Shown: one piece after another, positions 35,960-46,800 of the stretch
Layout of the letters: each line of letters starts with the position of its first letter
How positions within the stretch are numbered: position 1 is the stretch's first letter
Source of the DNA: Allolobophora icterica
Lineage: Eukaryota; Annelida; Clitellata; Crassiclitellata; Lumbricidae
NCBI GenBank assembly: GCA_963556255.1
Contig: OY744607.1
Location: 2,070,937-2,134,936 of the forward strand
DNA: 64,000 bases
Direction of reading: 5' to 3'
Program-made: the position numbers and the translations under genes
The notes under the pieces: model-generated
Told to the model about the DNA's origin: nothing
What the model saw: the letters and a program-made list of their open reading frames with translations, nothing else
Database searches by the model: none

Positions 35960-36320
35960 TAAATGCAAGTACCGGTAATTCACTTATGTACGCCCCGAAA
36001 TATATATTAATAAATGATACAAAATAAATATAAAACTATAAACTCATAAGAATCGTGGTCCTGTGGTCGCAGGAACATTTTCTGCTGAGGCGCGAATGCG
36101 ATCGCATTAACCCAGTCACAAAACACCCTTTTAAAAGTATCACTGTTCACTTATATTCTTAGAATACGTAAACGTTGTAATGCGCAGGTATACGGAAAAA
36201 ATTCATGCTACAGTGAGAAGATCAACGTCAACGCCAACGGAATTTTATGCCACACATCTTAGATGTCGTAAAATCAGATGGTACCCGTCCAAAACCTGGA
36301 TAAAGGAGAAGGACGTCGTG
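35960..36320 (+). repeat. Dispersed repeat R1, copy A (carries the empty site)
   Basis: Matches 38175-39065 over AATTCACTTATGTACGCCC, ACTCATAAGAATCGT and CTTAGATGTCGTA. At 36113-36119 it has CAGTCAC once, followed by AAAACACC: the unoccupied form of the target that is split by the 476-bp element in copy B. R1-related ends also occur near 55150-55300, 59450-59560 and 62090-62190. Confidence 0.75.
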
Positions 36321-36324
36321 TGAG

Positions 36325-36715
<391 letters not shown>

Positions 36716-36974
36716 ACAATCATACATTGACATACAGACTGAGAGACAGACAGAGGCAGAGAGAGAATGAGAGAGATAGGGAAGAGGGAGGGGAAGGAAA
36801 GGGGAAGGGAGAGAGAGAGAGAGGGAGAGCGAGAGAGCGAGAGCGAGAGAAGAATGGCACACGATCACACACATACATGTAGCTTATAGCACACAAGTAT
36901 ATGCAGGTTTTCGACATGGCCCCCGTTGTTGTCGCTCAGCATCTCATTTGCACAACAGACAGATCGACGAAATC

Positions 36975-37500
36975 TATCCGTCGATGCCACTGCGACTCTC
37001 ATCCATCCATTCCCTCACTCTGATGCGCCTGGACTGCTGTAACGCTCTTCTTTGACGGCTGCTGAAATTTGAAGTAAGACAGCCTCCAATTCTTCGCTCA
37101 TGAGTCAAGCTAGGCCTATAAGCAACAGACACTGCAGCGTCTTTCAGGAAAAGATTATATTCAAGATCCTTCTCAAAGGACGAGCTGTGATAGTCGGTGA
37201 GGTCCCAGAACACACCAGAGAGCTCCGCTTTTCAGTCAGGACGATCGTAGCGCTCATCGGCCTGTGGGGACATGATGATCCCGCGCCTACATGATGACCC
37301 GGACTCGTCGCGCTTTATCATGCATTGGACCGTCGTCCTTCCGGAACAGTCTTCCGCTTTACATCCGTACAAATCCGTCACGGACTGATCTGGAAACATT
37401 TTGAACTCGCATCATGAGCCACCTTCTTCGATAGTTATGTTTAATGCTCATTGTGTGGTTTAATATAGACGCTATATAAATATTAGTGTACAAACAAACA
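36975..37500 (+). pseudogene. Degraded CR1-like LINE C-terminal region
   Basis: Translated pieces in shifting frames include HSLTLMRLDCCNALL (family motif RxDYCNSLL) near 37008 and LPEQSSALHPY near 37340, with many stops. It ends with a GACGCTATATAAATATTAG tail at 37466. Confidence 0.55.
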
Positions 37501-38174
37501 TATGTACATCGACAGACCAGAAAGATAGACAGACAGACAGACAAAAGTATACAGACAGACAGAACTATAGACAGATAGACAGATAGACAGACATAAAGAC
37601 AGACAGTTGAATCGAATTATGTCATTTGAGAGGTTATAAGGGAACTTATGAAGTTGGCGCTATAGAAATTCACGTGTATTTCATAATTTAAGTCGATTTT
37701 ACGATTGAATAGAATGACTCATAGTAACATTATTTGCCTTTTGAATGCGTGGCCTTGAATGCAGTGTTGTATGGCGTTGTAATGTATTGTATTTGATTTA
37801 TTGTATTGTAGGGCCTATTGCGTTGTATTGTATTGTATTGCGTATTATTGTATTGTATTGGATTTATTGTATTGTAGCGCGTTGTATTTTATTGTATTGT
37901 ATTGCTTACGATGCATTCCGACTGTCTTAGTGGTTTTGCTGATCATGCATTGCATCCGAATGCGCGCGGCGTTTGGTAACCCTGGAGATAAAAATACACA
38001 CACACAGACACACAGGCATACACAGACGTACGTACACAGACACAGGTTCAAACACTCAGACCGGCTATTACACAATTCTATGGTTGAGTTTTTCTAGGAT
38101 CTTCCATTTTCAGAAGAGGATCTTCTGACCGTGTTTTATTGGAAACACCTATTCTGAATTCAGACGATGGAAGA
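37500..38174. repeat. Simple repeats, no gene
   Basis: (ACAG/ATAG)n at 37505-37605, (TATTG)n at 37770-37912 and (CACA/CAGA)n at 37990-38045, with unique AT-rich spacers. Confidence 0.7.
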
Positions 38175-39065
38175 GCTAAAGGCAAGTAATTCACTTATGT
38201 ACGCCCAGAAATATAAGTAAATAAAGGATACAAAATAAATAGGCAAAATAATATAAACTCATAAGAATCGTTGTCCTGAGGTCGCAGGAACATTCGGCTG
38301 AGGCGCAAATGCGTTCACAGTAACCCAGTCACCACAGTATAAATAATTACACAGTACGTCGACTCTCATTGCTGGCTGTTGACAAGTTTTTCTGGTCACG
38401 TGATTACGACATCTGGTCACGTGATTACGACGCCATTTTGAACCTGAGCTCCTGAATCATAGATTTAAGCTGAAATTAACGTTAAAAAATTAAAAATTAA
38501 CGCTGACAATATCAATAACGTTAATATTGTTAATTCTAATGAAGTCCTCTATGTTGTTGTAACGTTTAAAAAATATTTTATTTGATGGATTCCGGTGTAT
38601 CGGCGTGTAGTCCACAATGTTGTTTTAACGTTTAAAAAAATATTTGATGTGATTGTTTCCGGTGTATCGGCATGGTAAACGACAGTGGGCGGGGCTTAGG
38701 TACTTATAATGTCGTCACAGTGGGCGGGGCTTAGTTATTTATAATGTCACACATTCTGACTGCAGCAGCGGCGAGGAGTCGACGTACTGTGTAATTACTT
38801 ATACTGTGCAGTCACGAGACACCTTTTTTAAAAGCATCGTGTTTTCTTATATGCTTACAATATCAAACCGTTATTATTTTCCTTAGAATTATAAATGGTT
38901 TAACGCTACGGTGAGAAATGTATTATCAACATCAATGGTCTTTGATGACAAAAGTCTTAGATGTCGTATAATTGGGTGGTGCCAGTCCAAAACCTGAAAA
39001 AGGGAGGAGGGCAACGCTAATCAATAACATCTTTGTTAAGACACAGCATATCTTTAGACCGAAAC
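38175..39065 (+). repeat. Dispersed repeat R1, copy B (interrupted)
   Basis: Paralogue of 35960-36320, split by the 476-bp inverted-repeat element at 38333-38808. After the element it resumes with GAGACACCTTTTTTAAAAGC against AAAACACCCTTTTAAAAG in copy A. Confidence 0.8.
38333..38808. mobile_element. 476-bp TIR element with 7-bp target duplication
   Basis: Terminal inverted repeats of about 33 bp with one mismatch; the first bases are CACAGTATAAATAATTACAC on the left and CACAGTATAAGTAATTACAC reverse-complemented on the right. Flanked by CAGTCAC at 38326-38332 and 38809-38815; the empty site is at 36113-36119. Inside are two copies of GGTCACGTGATTACGAC (38394-38431), a repeated TTCCGGTGTATCGGC and two copies of CAGTGGGCGGGGCTTAG (38683-38735). 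No ORF. A 7-bp duplication does not fit hAT (8), Mutator (about 9) or Tc1 (2); the superfamily is unassigned. Confidence 0.88.
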
Positions 39066-39115
39066 CTCTTACCACCACCACCACCACCACCACCACCACC
39101 ACCACCACTGACAGC
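39060..39115. repeat. (CCA)n microsatellite
   Basis: CCACCACCA tract at 39072-39108. Confidence 0.9.
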
Positions 39116-39229
39116 CGACGGAAAACTACCCGCTCTGTATAAACGATAAATTCAGCAATGCAACGCAAATGGCCTTAGAAGCCACGAGATGTCACTAGAC
39201 ACAGCTAACGGCACCGAAAAACACCGTTA

Positions 39230-39480
39230 TATTTTCGGAAGGCGCTCTAAGCAACGCGCCCTCCACGTGTCGGATTTGCTTCTCAGCCAATAATCGCCAG
39301 TCTGACCGTGCCATAAGCCTCTCAGCCGGCCTATGTCCGGATCTACCGGTAGGGGGCGCCGCGCTCGCTCGCACGGCAACGTCCGCACGTACGCACAGCC
39401 ACACGGACCGATGGATGACTCATCGACAGCGAGGTCTGCTTAAGGAATTTGCTGAGCTCATCAAACTGCAATCCCGTCCG
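39230..39480. promoter_or_regulatory. CpG-dense block
   Basis: Locally GC- and CpG-rich (GGGGGCGCCGCGCTCGCTCG near 39353) against AT-rich surroundings. It could be a promoter-like island or a fragment of a GC-rich repeat. No flanking first exon was found. Confidence 0.25.
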
Positions 39481-39839
39481 GTCGCTGTTGTATCAGACTA
39501 CATGTGTTTTTACGACTCGTAGTGAATGCTCTTGGTGATTATAAATATTCCGCGGGATAGGGCACCTGTCGCAAAGTGAGCGCCACTCTGCGGGTTGAGG
39601 TGTGAAGCTAGAGGGCGCTTTGTGATGTAATCGTTGGGCGAGAGAAAGAGAGGAATTAAGGAAGAATGGACGGAAGAGAAATGAGCTATTGCTATTGACA
39701 GGGTAAGTCTCCGTTACATGATAGGTCAATAGGTCAATAGGCGGGTGTTGAACTGTAGATCATATTTTGTTATTCTTATTGCTATTGTCCACGGGGCTCA
39801 TGCACTGAGTAGTTTATACTGCGAGAGGCGCCTTATAAA

Positions 39840-40022
<183 letters not shown>

Positions 40023-40058
40023 TCTTATGTTAAGCTTTGCGAAATAAACTAGTATGGT

Positions 40059-40157
40059 CTAGTGTGATAGAGGTGGTCGCTCCTTGGCACCGGGCAGCAT
40101 CGACATGGTGCCCCGGAAGGCGACCTCGTTAAAGCGTTGGATCGCCACCGACAGCCG
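40059..40157 (-). CDS. Candidate terminal coding exon, 32 codons, unidentified
   Basis: A GC-rich 99-bp island lies between two (ATT)n tracts. On the minus strand an AATACAG acceptor precedes an open stretch beginning RLSVAIQRFNEVAFRG and ending in TAG. Its composition resembles the verified exons of CCDC61. The family was not recognised and no partner exon was proven; 40430-40574 on the same strand is open (KCVRKILSVNEYLSTMA) but equally unidentified. Confidence 0.3.
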   Translation of the reverse strand, partial: RLSVAIQRFNEVAFRGTMSMLPGAKERPPLSH

Positions 40158-40163
40158 CTGTAT

Positions 40164-40166
40164 TAA

Positions 40167-40257
<91 letters not shown>

Positions 40258-40258
40258 A
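40164..40258. repeat. (ATT)n microsatellite
   Basis: Pure trinucleotide tract just upstream (minus strand) of the candidate exon. Confidence 0.95.
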
Positions 40259-40579
40259 TCGCTATATTATATATTAATGTATTATTGATATTTAATACTA
40301 CTATTGTTATTATTTTTATTATAATTGTTATTATCGTTATATTTATCATCATCATCGCCGTAGTCGTCTTTATCATGTACACCTTTACATCAGTGAGTAA
40401 CATAATCGGAGTGTTCAAAAGGTTATTGGTCTGAATAGTTCTGAAGTGAGGCGCCAATGCAGGTGCACCAGACAATGATTTTGAACAAGCCATTGTTGAC
40501 AGGTATTCATTGACTGATAGGATTTTCCTAACACACTTTCTAACATCAATTACTCTTTTATGATCCTTTGTCAACTTAG

Positions 40580-41025
40580 TGTATAAGTAGGTAGGTAGGC
40601 AAGTAGGTAAGTAGGAAGGTAGTTAGTTAGGCAGGCAGGTAGGTAGGTAGGTAGGTAGGTAGGTAGGTAGGTAGGTAGGTAGGTAGGTAGGTAGGTAGGT
40701 AGGTAGGTAGGTAGGTAAGTAAGTAGTTAGGTAAGTAGGTAGGAAGGTAGGTAGCTAGGCAGGTAGGTAGGTAGGTAGGTAGGTAGGTTAGTAGATAGGC
40801 AAGTAGATAGATAGGCCAGGAAGGTAGGTAGGTAAGCATAGTAAGGTAAGTAGGTATAGATAGGTAGGAAGGTAGGTAGGTAGCTAGGTAGGTAGGTAGG
40901 TAGGTAGGTTAATAGATAGGCAAGTAGATAGATAGGCCAGGTAGGTAGGTAGGTAGCCTAAGTAGGTAGGAAGGAAAGTAGGTAGGTAGGTAAGTAGGCA
41001 GGTAGGTGAGGGAGATGTTAGTTAG
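40580..41025. repeat. (TAGG)n tract, ~440 bp
   Basis: Tetranucleotide array with internal duplication: a segment around GTTAGTAGATAGGCAAGTAG at about 40787 recurs near 40910. Confidence 0.95.
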
Positions 41026-41324
41026 GTCGCAGGTCGACTCGAAATCTCGAAACAGATGTTTGACAGTCCGGGGCTAACCACTAGAGGAAGATTCCCTTTA
41101 TTAGCTAATCCTCAAGAGACAACCACGCGTTAAGGTGTTGACGACATAAATTTCTCGAACTCGGTATATGGGGCTGGTGACCGGTCCTCTCTCTTTCTCT
41201 CTTATCCTTACAACTATAGCTAGTACCGAAAGGCAGTCAACGGTTGTGACCGACCTCATTTACTTTGTCTCGGTCTGTGAGGGCATTTGCATGATGGTCG
41301 TTCATCTCCCTCACCTTTAAGCCA

Positions 41325-42610
41325 ACTTGGGATATTTCCTTAAATTGGAAAATCCCGAACGTTGGATATTCCAGATTTGCTTATTCCCAGACTCCGGATA
41401 TTCCCAGAAAAGGTCATTTCCAAACCTTGGATATGTCCAGAAATGAGAAATTCTGAGACTTGGGATATTCCCAGAAAAGGGCACTTCTCAGACTTCGAAA
41501 TTTCCATAAATTGGAAATTCCCAGACTTCGGATGGTAGCAGAAATGGGAAGTTCTCAGACTTGAGATTTTCCCAGAAAGGGGCAATTTCCAGACTTCGAT
41601 ATTTCCATAAATGGGAAATTTCCAGAACTCGGATAGTACCAGAAATGAGAAATTCTGAGACTTGGGATATTTCCAGAAAGGGCAATTCCCAGACTTCGAT
41701 ATTTCCATAAATGGGAAATTTCCAGAACTCGAATAGAACCAGAAATGGGAAATTCTCAGACTTGAGATTTTCCCAGAAAGGGGCAATTCCCAGACTTCTA
41801 TATTTCCATAAATGGGAAATTTCCAGAACTCGGATAGTACCAGAAATGGGAAATTCTCAGACTTGAGATTTTCCCAGAAAAGAGCAATTCCCAGACTTCG
41901 ATATTTCCATAAATGGGAAATTTCCAGAACTCGAATAGAACCAGAAATGGGAAATTCTCAGACTTGAGATTTTCCCAGAAAGGGGCAATTCCCAGACTTC
42001 GATATTTCCATAAATGGGAAATTTCCAGAACTCGGATAGTACCAGAAATGGGAAATTTTCAGACTTGGGATATTTCCAGAAAGGGGCAATTCCCAGACTT
42101 CGATATTTCCATAAATGGGAAATTTCCAGAACTCGAATAGTACCAGAAATGGGAAATTCTCAGACTTGGGATTTTCCCAGAAAAGAGCAATTCCCAGACT
42201 TCGATATTCCATAAATGGGAAATTTCCAGAACTCGGATAGTACCAGAAATGGGAAATTTTCAGACTTGGGATATTTCCAGAAAGGGGCAATTCCCAGACT
42301 TCGATATTTCCATAAATGGGAAATTTCCAGAACTCGAATAGTACCAGAAATGGGAAATTCTCAGACTTGGGATTTTCCCAGAAAAGAGCAATTCCCAGAC
42401 TTCGATATTCCATAAATGGGAAATTTCCAGAACTCGGATAGTACCAGAAATGGGAAATTTTCAGACTTGGGATATTTCCAGAAAGGGGCAATTCCCAGAC
42501 TTCGATATTTCCATAAATGGGAAATTTCCAGAACTCGAATAGTACCAGAAATGGGAAATTCTCAGACTTGGGTTGTTCCCAGAAAAGGGCAATTCCCAGA
42601 CTTTGATATT
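41325..42610. repeat. Nested satellite: 33-34 bp in 101 bp in 201 bp
   Basis: Basic units of 33-34 bp (for example CCAGAAATGGGAAATTCTCA plus 13 bp) form triplets of 100/101 bp. From about 42014 a 201-bp higher-order unit (101+100, differing by one T in GATATTTCC/GATATTCC) repeats nearly exactly at 42014, 42215 and 42416. The 201-bp period is divisible by three, so long frames stay open on both strands; these are probably not genes. The array is more diverged at its left end. Confidence 0.93.
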
Positions 42611-42706
42611 TCTCTCATACCTCTGGCTTATGGGACTGCTCTTCTTCGTCTACTTCGATCGAAGTAGACGAAGAAGAGCAGTCCCATAAGCCAGAGGTAT
42701 GAGAGA
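42611..42706. repeat. 96-bp perfect spacerless palindrome
   Basis: Arms of 48 bp (42611-42658 and 42659-42706) meet at TTCGATCGAA with no mismatch. The arm is the 3' end of the tRNA-Asp SINE (GGGACTGCTCTTCTTCGTC). The right arm continues into a minus-strand SINE; the left arm abuts the satellite array. Confidence 0.95.
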
Positions 42707-42955
42707 CAGCCATTGGTATGAACTGTTAGCGACTTCATTTTCTTTGCCCCGGCATACACGGGCGTGCGCCCAGTCCTCTCCCTAGCCGTCTCATCTTCCC
42801 ACCGACAGGGTGCAGTCAGTAATTATTATAGCTGAGCTGGCTAGGGTGCGTAGATGGAACAGAAATCTCGATCCGGATTTCTGCCCTGGTGGGAATTTGA
42901 ACCTCGACCTCACAATTGACAGTCCAGCACTCTAACCACTACACAGTCGCGCACC
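42659..42955 (-). repeat. tRNA-Asp SINE, near full length
   Basis: Head at the high end (GTGTAGTGGTTAGAGTG, CTGTCAA loop), body, and tail at 42659 forming the right arm of the palindrome. Confidence 0.85.
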
Positions 42956-44049
42956 CGAAGTAGATACGAGGAAAATGAGCTGCATAAGCGATGGATCAAA
43001 TGACAGAAGCACTGGAAACAGACGCTGACCTTCTGATCAGGTTCAAGGTCATTCGTGACTTGCGATCGTAAATTCCTGATTTCGGTGGGAAGCAGCCAAT
43101 GATGACTAAGCGTTCCTTTCCTCTTATTAGCCATGTCTAGTAGAAGCAGACACCTGTGCGCCACGCGTCGAATGCCGGTTGGCTCTTATCAGCCTCTGAT
43201 GAGTCTCTCGCTTGAAGAGGCGCTACATAAATGTCTTATTACAATTACGTTTTGGGTGCGGTGGTCTATTCGGTATATGTAGTCCAACGATTGCAGCTTC
43301 GAGTCTGACACTCGACTAAATGTTCGCGCACTTTCGCCTCACGCTCAGAACTTGACTTGCTGATTTTTGATCGCATAAGACCAAAAAATAGATAGACAGA
43401 CAGACGGACAACCAGACACAGACACACAGAGCGAGTCACAGACAGACAGACATATAGATAAACATACAAATAAATACATTACAAGATAACTTTATTGTAT
43501 AAATTGTATTTTCTAAACACAATGCAATTTTATTGTGTAAATTGTCTTGTATAAAAACAGCGGTATTGTATGAATTCCATTGTATAAGTACAAAGCAGAA
43601 GTTCTCTAGGATCATCGAGTACGTTGACTTGGGTTCTACCTTGACCGAGTTTCCGTGAACTGGCTGTGCTGGCGATGTAAAGAGGGAGAGGAGGATCGTA
43701 TACGAAGGACGATGAGTCTTCGTTCCACTTCTGTCCGCCCTCTGGCGTCAGCCAACTGTGGGGAATCGAATCCAGTCTCTTGCTCTATCTATCTTCTATG
43801 TATTCTGACCTTTATCTCTGTCTCCCTGGCTATCTGCCTCCATCCCTCCCTCCTGTCTGTCTGTCTTTCTGACTGTATGTCTGTCTGTCTTTGTCTAGCT
43901 GTCTCTGTCAGTCTTCATTTCGTGGCGATCTCGATAACTCAACGCCTGAAGATTAGATTAGATTAGAGCAGACAGGGTTTGACTCAATCGATTAGAACAG
44001 CATAACAGTATATTTCATTAACGTTAGATAAGATTAGTTTAGATTATTT
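42956..44049. other. No confirmed gene
   Basis: A minus-strand segment 43136-43031 begins ATG (MANKRKGTLSHHW...) and reaches a possible donor AAG/GTCAGC, but no second exon was found. A LINE/SINE 3' end (GAAGAGGCGCTACATAAATG) lies at 43214, (ACAG)n at 43395-43460 and (GATTA)n at 43952-43965. Confidence 0.35.
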
Positions 44050-44694
44050 AGATTGCATTCAATTAGAATAGTTTAACCACATCTTTTGTCTGCGGCTGTT
44101 GACATCAATCTTACCCTAGGCTATAAAATTAATGGTTCGGATGATCCTATAATTGAACGCAACTGAGGTATAAATAACAGAACTTAGACGCGTTAAAAAG
44201 GTGTCGAATATAGTTGTCTCCTTCGCAGTTAATAATCAGTGTTTATAACGACATCATGTGGCGGTTACTGCCGTTGACATATTTACCTAAGGCCAAAGAG
44301 TGTGTGGAGTATAATACTACAATTGAACGCGAGTGAGCAATAAATAACCGACAGGAAAGGCATTTAAAAGGTGTCTTAATAGTAATCGTAATCTCCAATT
44401 TCTAAGGTGCAACTCGAAAGCCAAGCTCAGTGCACCATCTTATTCACGAGCGCTGAACCAGGTCAGATGTGGTTTTCCAAACAGTAGTCCAAAGTAGGCG
44501 CGAGTCCGGTTTCCAGATCAATACAATGCAATACAACTGCCTCCTTGCAAATGTGGTTGTCGAATGTAGCTGACGTTTGAAGTCAATATCCAGTGTTTTT
44601 AACGACATCTTGTGGCAGGCATGGCCGTTCACATCAAACTTTGCCTAAGCCACGGAATTTTGAAATATAAATCCTACGATTGTTGGATGGACCC

Positions 44695-44849
44695 CAGGGC
44701 TGTAGTTGAGGTATACGCGGGTATACAGCGTATACTCACCTCTAGAGACCGTATACTCACGTCACAAAATATTTTTACTCGCCTCTAATTTGTTTCGGTA
44801 AACTAACCGGTAGCGTGTACCCACCTCTGATTTTATCACTACAGTCCTG
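44695..44849. mobile_element. hAT-type MITE, 155 bp
   Basis: Ends CAGGGCTGTAGT and CAGGACTGTAGT, perfect 8-bp duplication ATGGACCC (44687-44694, 44850-44857). The interior GTATACGCGGGTATACAGCG is shared with the nested element at 62655 and fragments at 19893 and 62740. Confidence 0.9.
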
Positions 44850-45232
44850 ATGGACCCAGATTTCAACGACACCTATAGCAACAAAGGCCGTAGACGTCGA
44901 CAGATATTATTTTTGAACAGTTTTCACCGATGGTATGGCGTAATATACAGCTCTAACCGTCGAGTAGCAAGAGGATCCGCAGATTGAACGCACATGCATT
45001 ATAAATTGCAGAAATGAAACATATTTTATGGGTGTCGAAGACGATTGAGCGCTTTGTAGTTAATATTCAGTGTTTATAACGGCATCTTGTGGCAGCCACG
45101 GCCGTTGACATCAGTCACACAATTCTAGTTTACTTGACGGTCGAACGCGAGTGAAATATAAATATCAGAAGGTTAACGCGTTTTAAAGGTGTTGAATATT
45201 GTTGAGTGTTTTGCAATTAATATTCAGAGTTA

Positions 45233-45900
45233 ATAAGTAAGTAAGTATATTCTTTAATATAACCAGTTGCCAAACAGCACTCTGGTGAACAAGCATCAAC
45301 ATACATACATCAGAATAAATTAATATGTGTATAACATTTCGGACTATAAATGTTTTCCTCGTTTGATTGTTTGCTTTTGGCAGCACCCGGTCATGGTGTC
45401 TGGGGCGCAGGCTGTAAATCGCTGGCTTAACTGGGGGGAGCAACCCATGAAGGACATGTCCCGGTTCTTCGAGAACCGTCGAAAACAGACGGGTATCTGC
45501 CAGATGGCACAGCTCTTCAATCTTTGGGCAATCATCAGGGAGGTACCTCTATCGGATTAGCCTATTTACAGCTGCCTGGAGCCTTCCTCTTTCTTCTTGT
45601 CCAGCATATCCCCATCATACAATAGACGTGACAGCGTATACTATAGTAGTACCCACCACATCATACAGCCTGGGACCAACAAGACCATGGGCAGTAAGCA
45701 CGCGGAAGGCATACAAGGGCTGCCTGGCTCCACAGTATATTCGATCAATGTGCTCATAGAAACCAAGGGTGTCAGACATCGTTACTCCAAGAACCTTCAA
45801 GCTCTTGACTCTGGTTAAACCCGGCGTCTCAGTTGGTTCATCCCCCAGCCCGCGGGCCACCCTGACAATCATCTCATAGGTCTGATTGCAGTTTATCTTT
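45233..45900 (-). pseudogene. Jockey/CR1-like LINE, 3' fragment
   Basis: The minus strand encodes VKSLKVLGVTMSDTLGFYEH and RVLTAHGLVGPRLYDVV, then in other frames LRPRHHDRVLPKANNQTRK, parallel to the better copy at 56966-57868. Several frameshifts and a (TTAC)n tail at the low end. Inserted in the ~170-bp array. Confidence 0.8.
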
Positions 45901-46140
45901 GGGTTACATGCACTCGCCCATTGCGTTACATGATTATAACGACATCTTGCGGCAGTCTCGGCCGCTCATATCAATCTTATCCAAAACTAAAGACGACCTT
46001 GTAAGATCCGACGATTAAACGCAAGTGATGTATAAATAGGAGTATGAAATCGTATTTCAAAGGTGTCTATATATAAATAGTTAAGAGCACTGTAGCTAAT
46101 ATCCAGTGTTTATTGCGACATTTTGTCGCTGCCACGGCCT

Positions 46141-46351
<211 letters not shown>

Positions 46352-46359
46352 TATTTGTT

Positions 46360-46800
46360 TATTGTTTATAAAGTAAACACATGCTGACAAACCGCATCAT
46401 GGAACAAAGTTAGACAGATTTTTGAGAAGTAGAGAATGTTGAGTATAGTGTTCGGGAAATAAAGTCTATTTTCTTTAACTGGAAGACAGTACTGGTGATT
46501 ATGGGGACGCAGTGAATACGGTAGGCCCTATACAGTTTTATGGACTGGTGGTAAAAGATTATTACAACAGCCCACACGATTTTCGGTGAGAAAACATTTA
46601 ATTTTTTAGGAAAGTCCTTGTTCATTATTTATGTTTAAATTTGTCGCATGTTCTGTGTTCATGAATAGCTATGTAAAAACGTAATTTTGCTCGCCATAAA
46701 AATTTTTCCTCCCTCCTGAAAATTCCCTCCCTCTAAAAAATTAATGCGTTAAAAAACAAGTGGCAGGCACTTAATAGCGGCATGTAGATATTTTTCATCA
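46360..46800. other. No gene seen
   Basis: AT-rich spacer between the (GT)n tract and the LINE. TTTTTCCTCCCTCCTGAAAA at 46704 is a local pyrimidine motif of unknown meaning. Confidence 0.5.

Larger units (their letters stand above)
44050..46140 (+). repeat. ~170-bp satellite-like array, diverged and interrupted
   Basis: Recurring landmarks in the same order: TTTAAAAGGTGTC, GCAGTTAATATTCAGTG, TTATAACGACATCTTGTGGC, GGCCGTTGACATCA, then a TTGAACGCAAGTGA motif. Landmark ACGACATC occurs near 44248, 44599, 45080, 45940 and 46115. Units are roughly 165-180 bp where uninterrupted. The array is broken by an hAT at 44695, a LINE at 45233-45900 and a 3'-end repeat at 44400-44470. Confidence 0.75.

Noticed and set aside
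39195..39404. 69-codon minus-strand frame in the CpG-dense block
   Set aside because: Arginine/alanine-rich composition follows from GC content; no motif or splice context.
41958..42491. 177-codon minus-strand frame in the satellite array
   Set aside because: The 201-bp period preserves any frame without stops; both strands are open and there is no recognisable domain, start context or splice signal.
43031..43136. Possible first exon on the minus strand (ATG, then donor AAG/GTCAGC)
   Set aside because: A donor-like site alone is weak; no matching downstream exon was found, so it is mentioned only in the region note.
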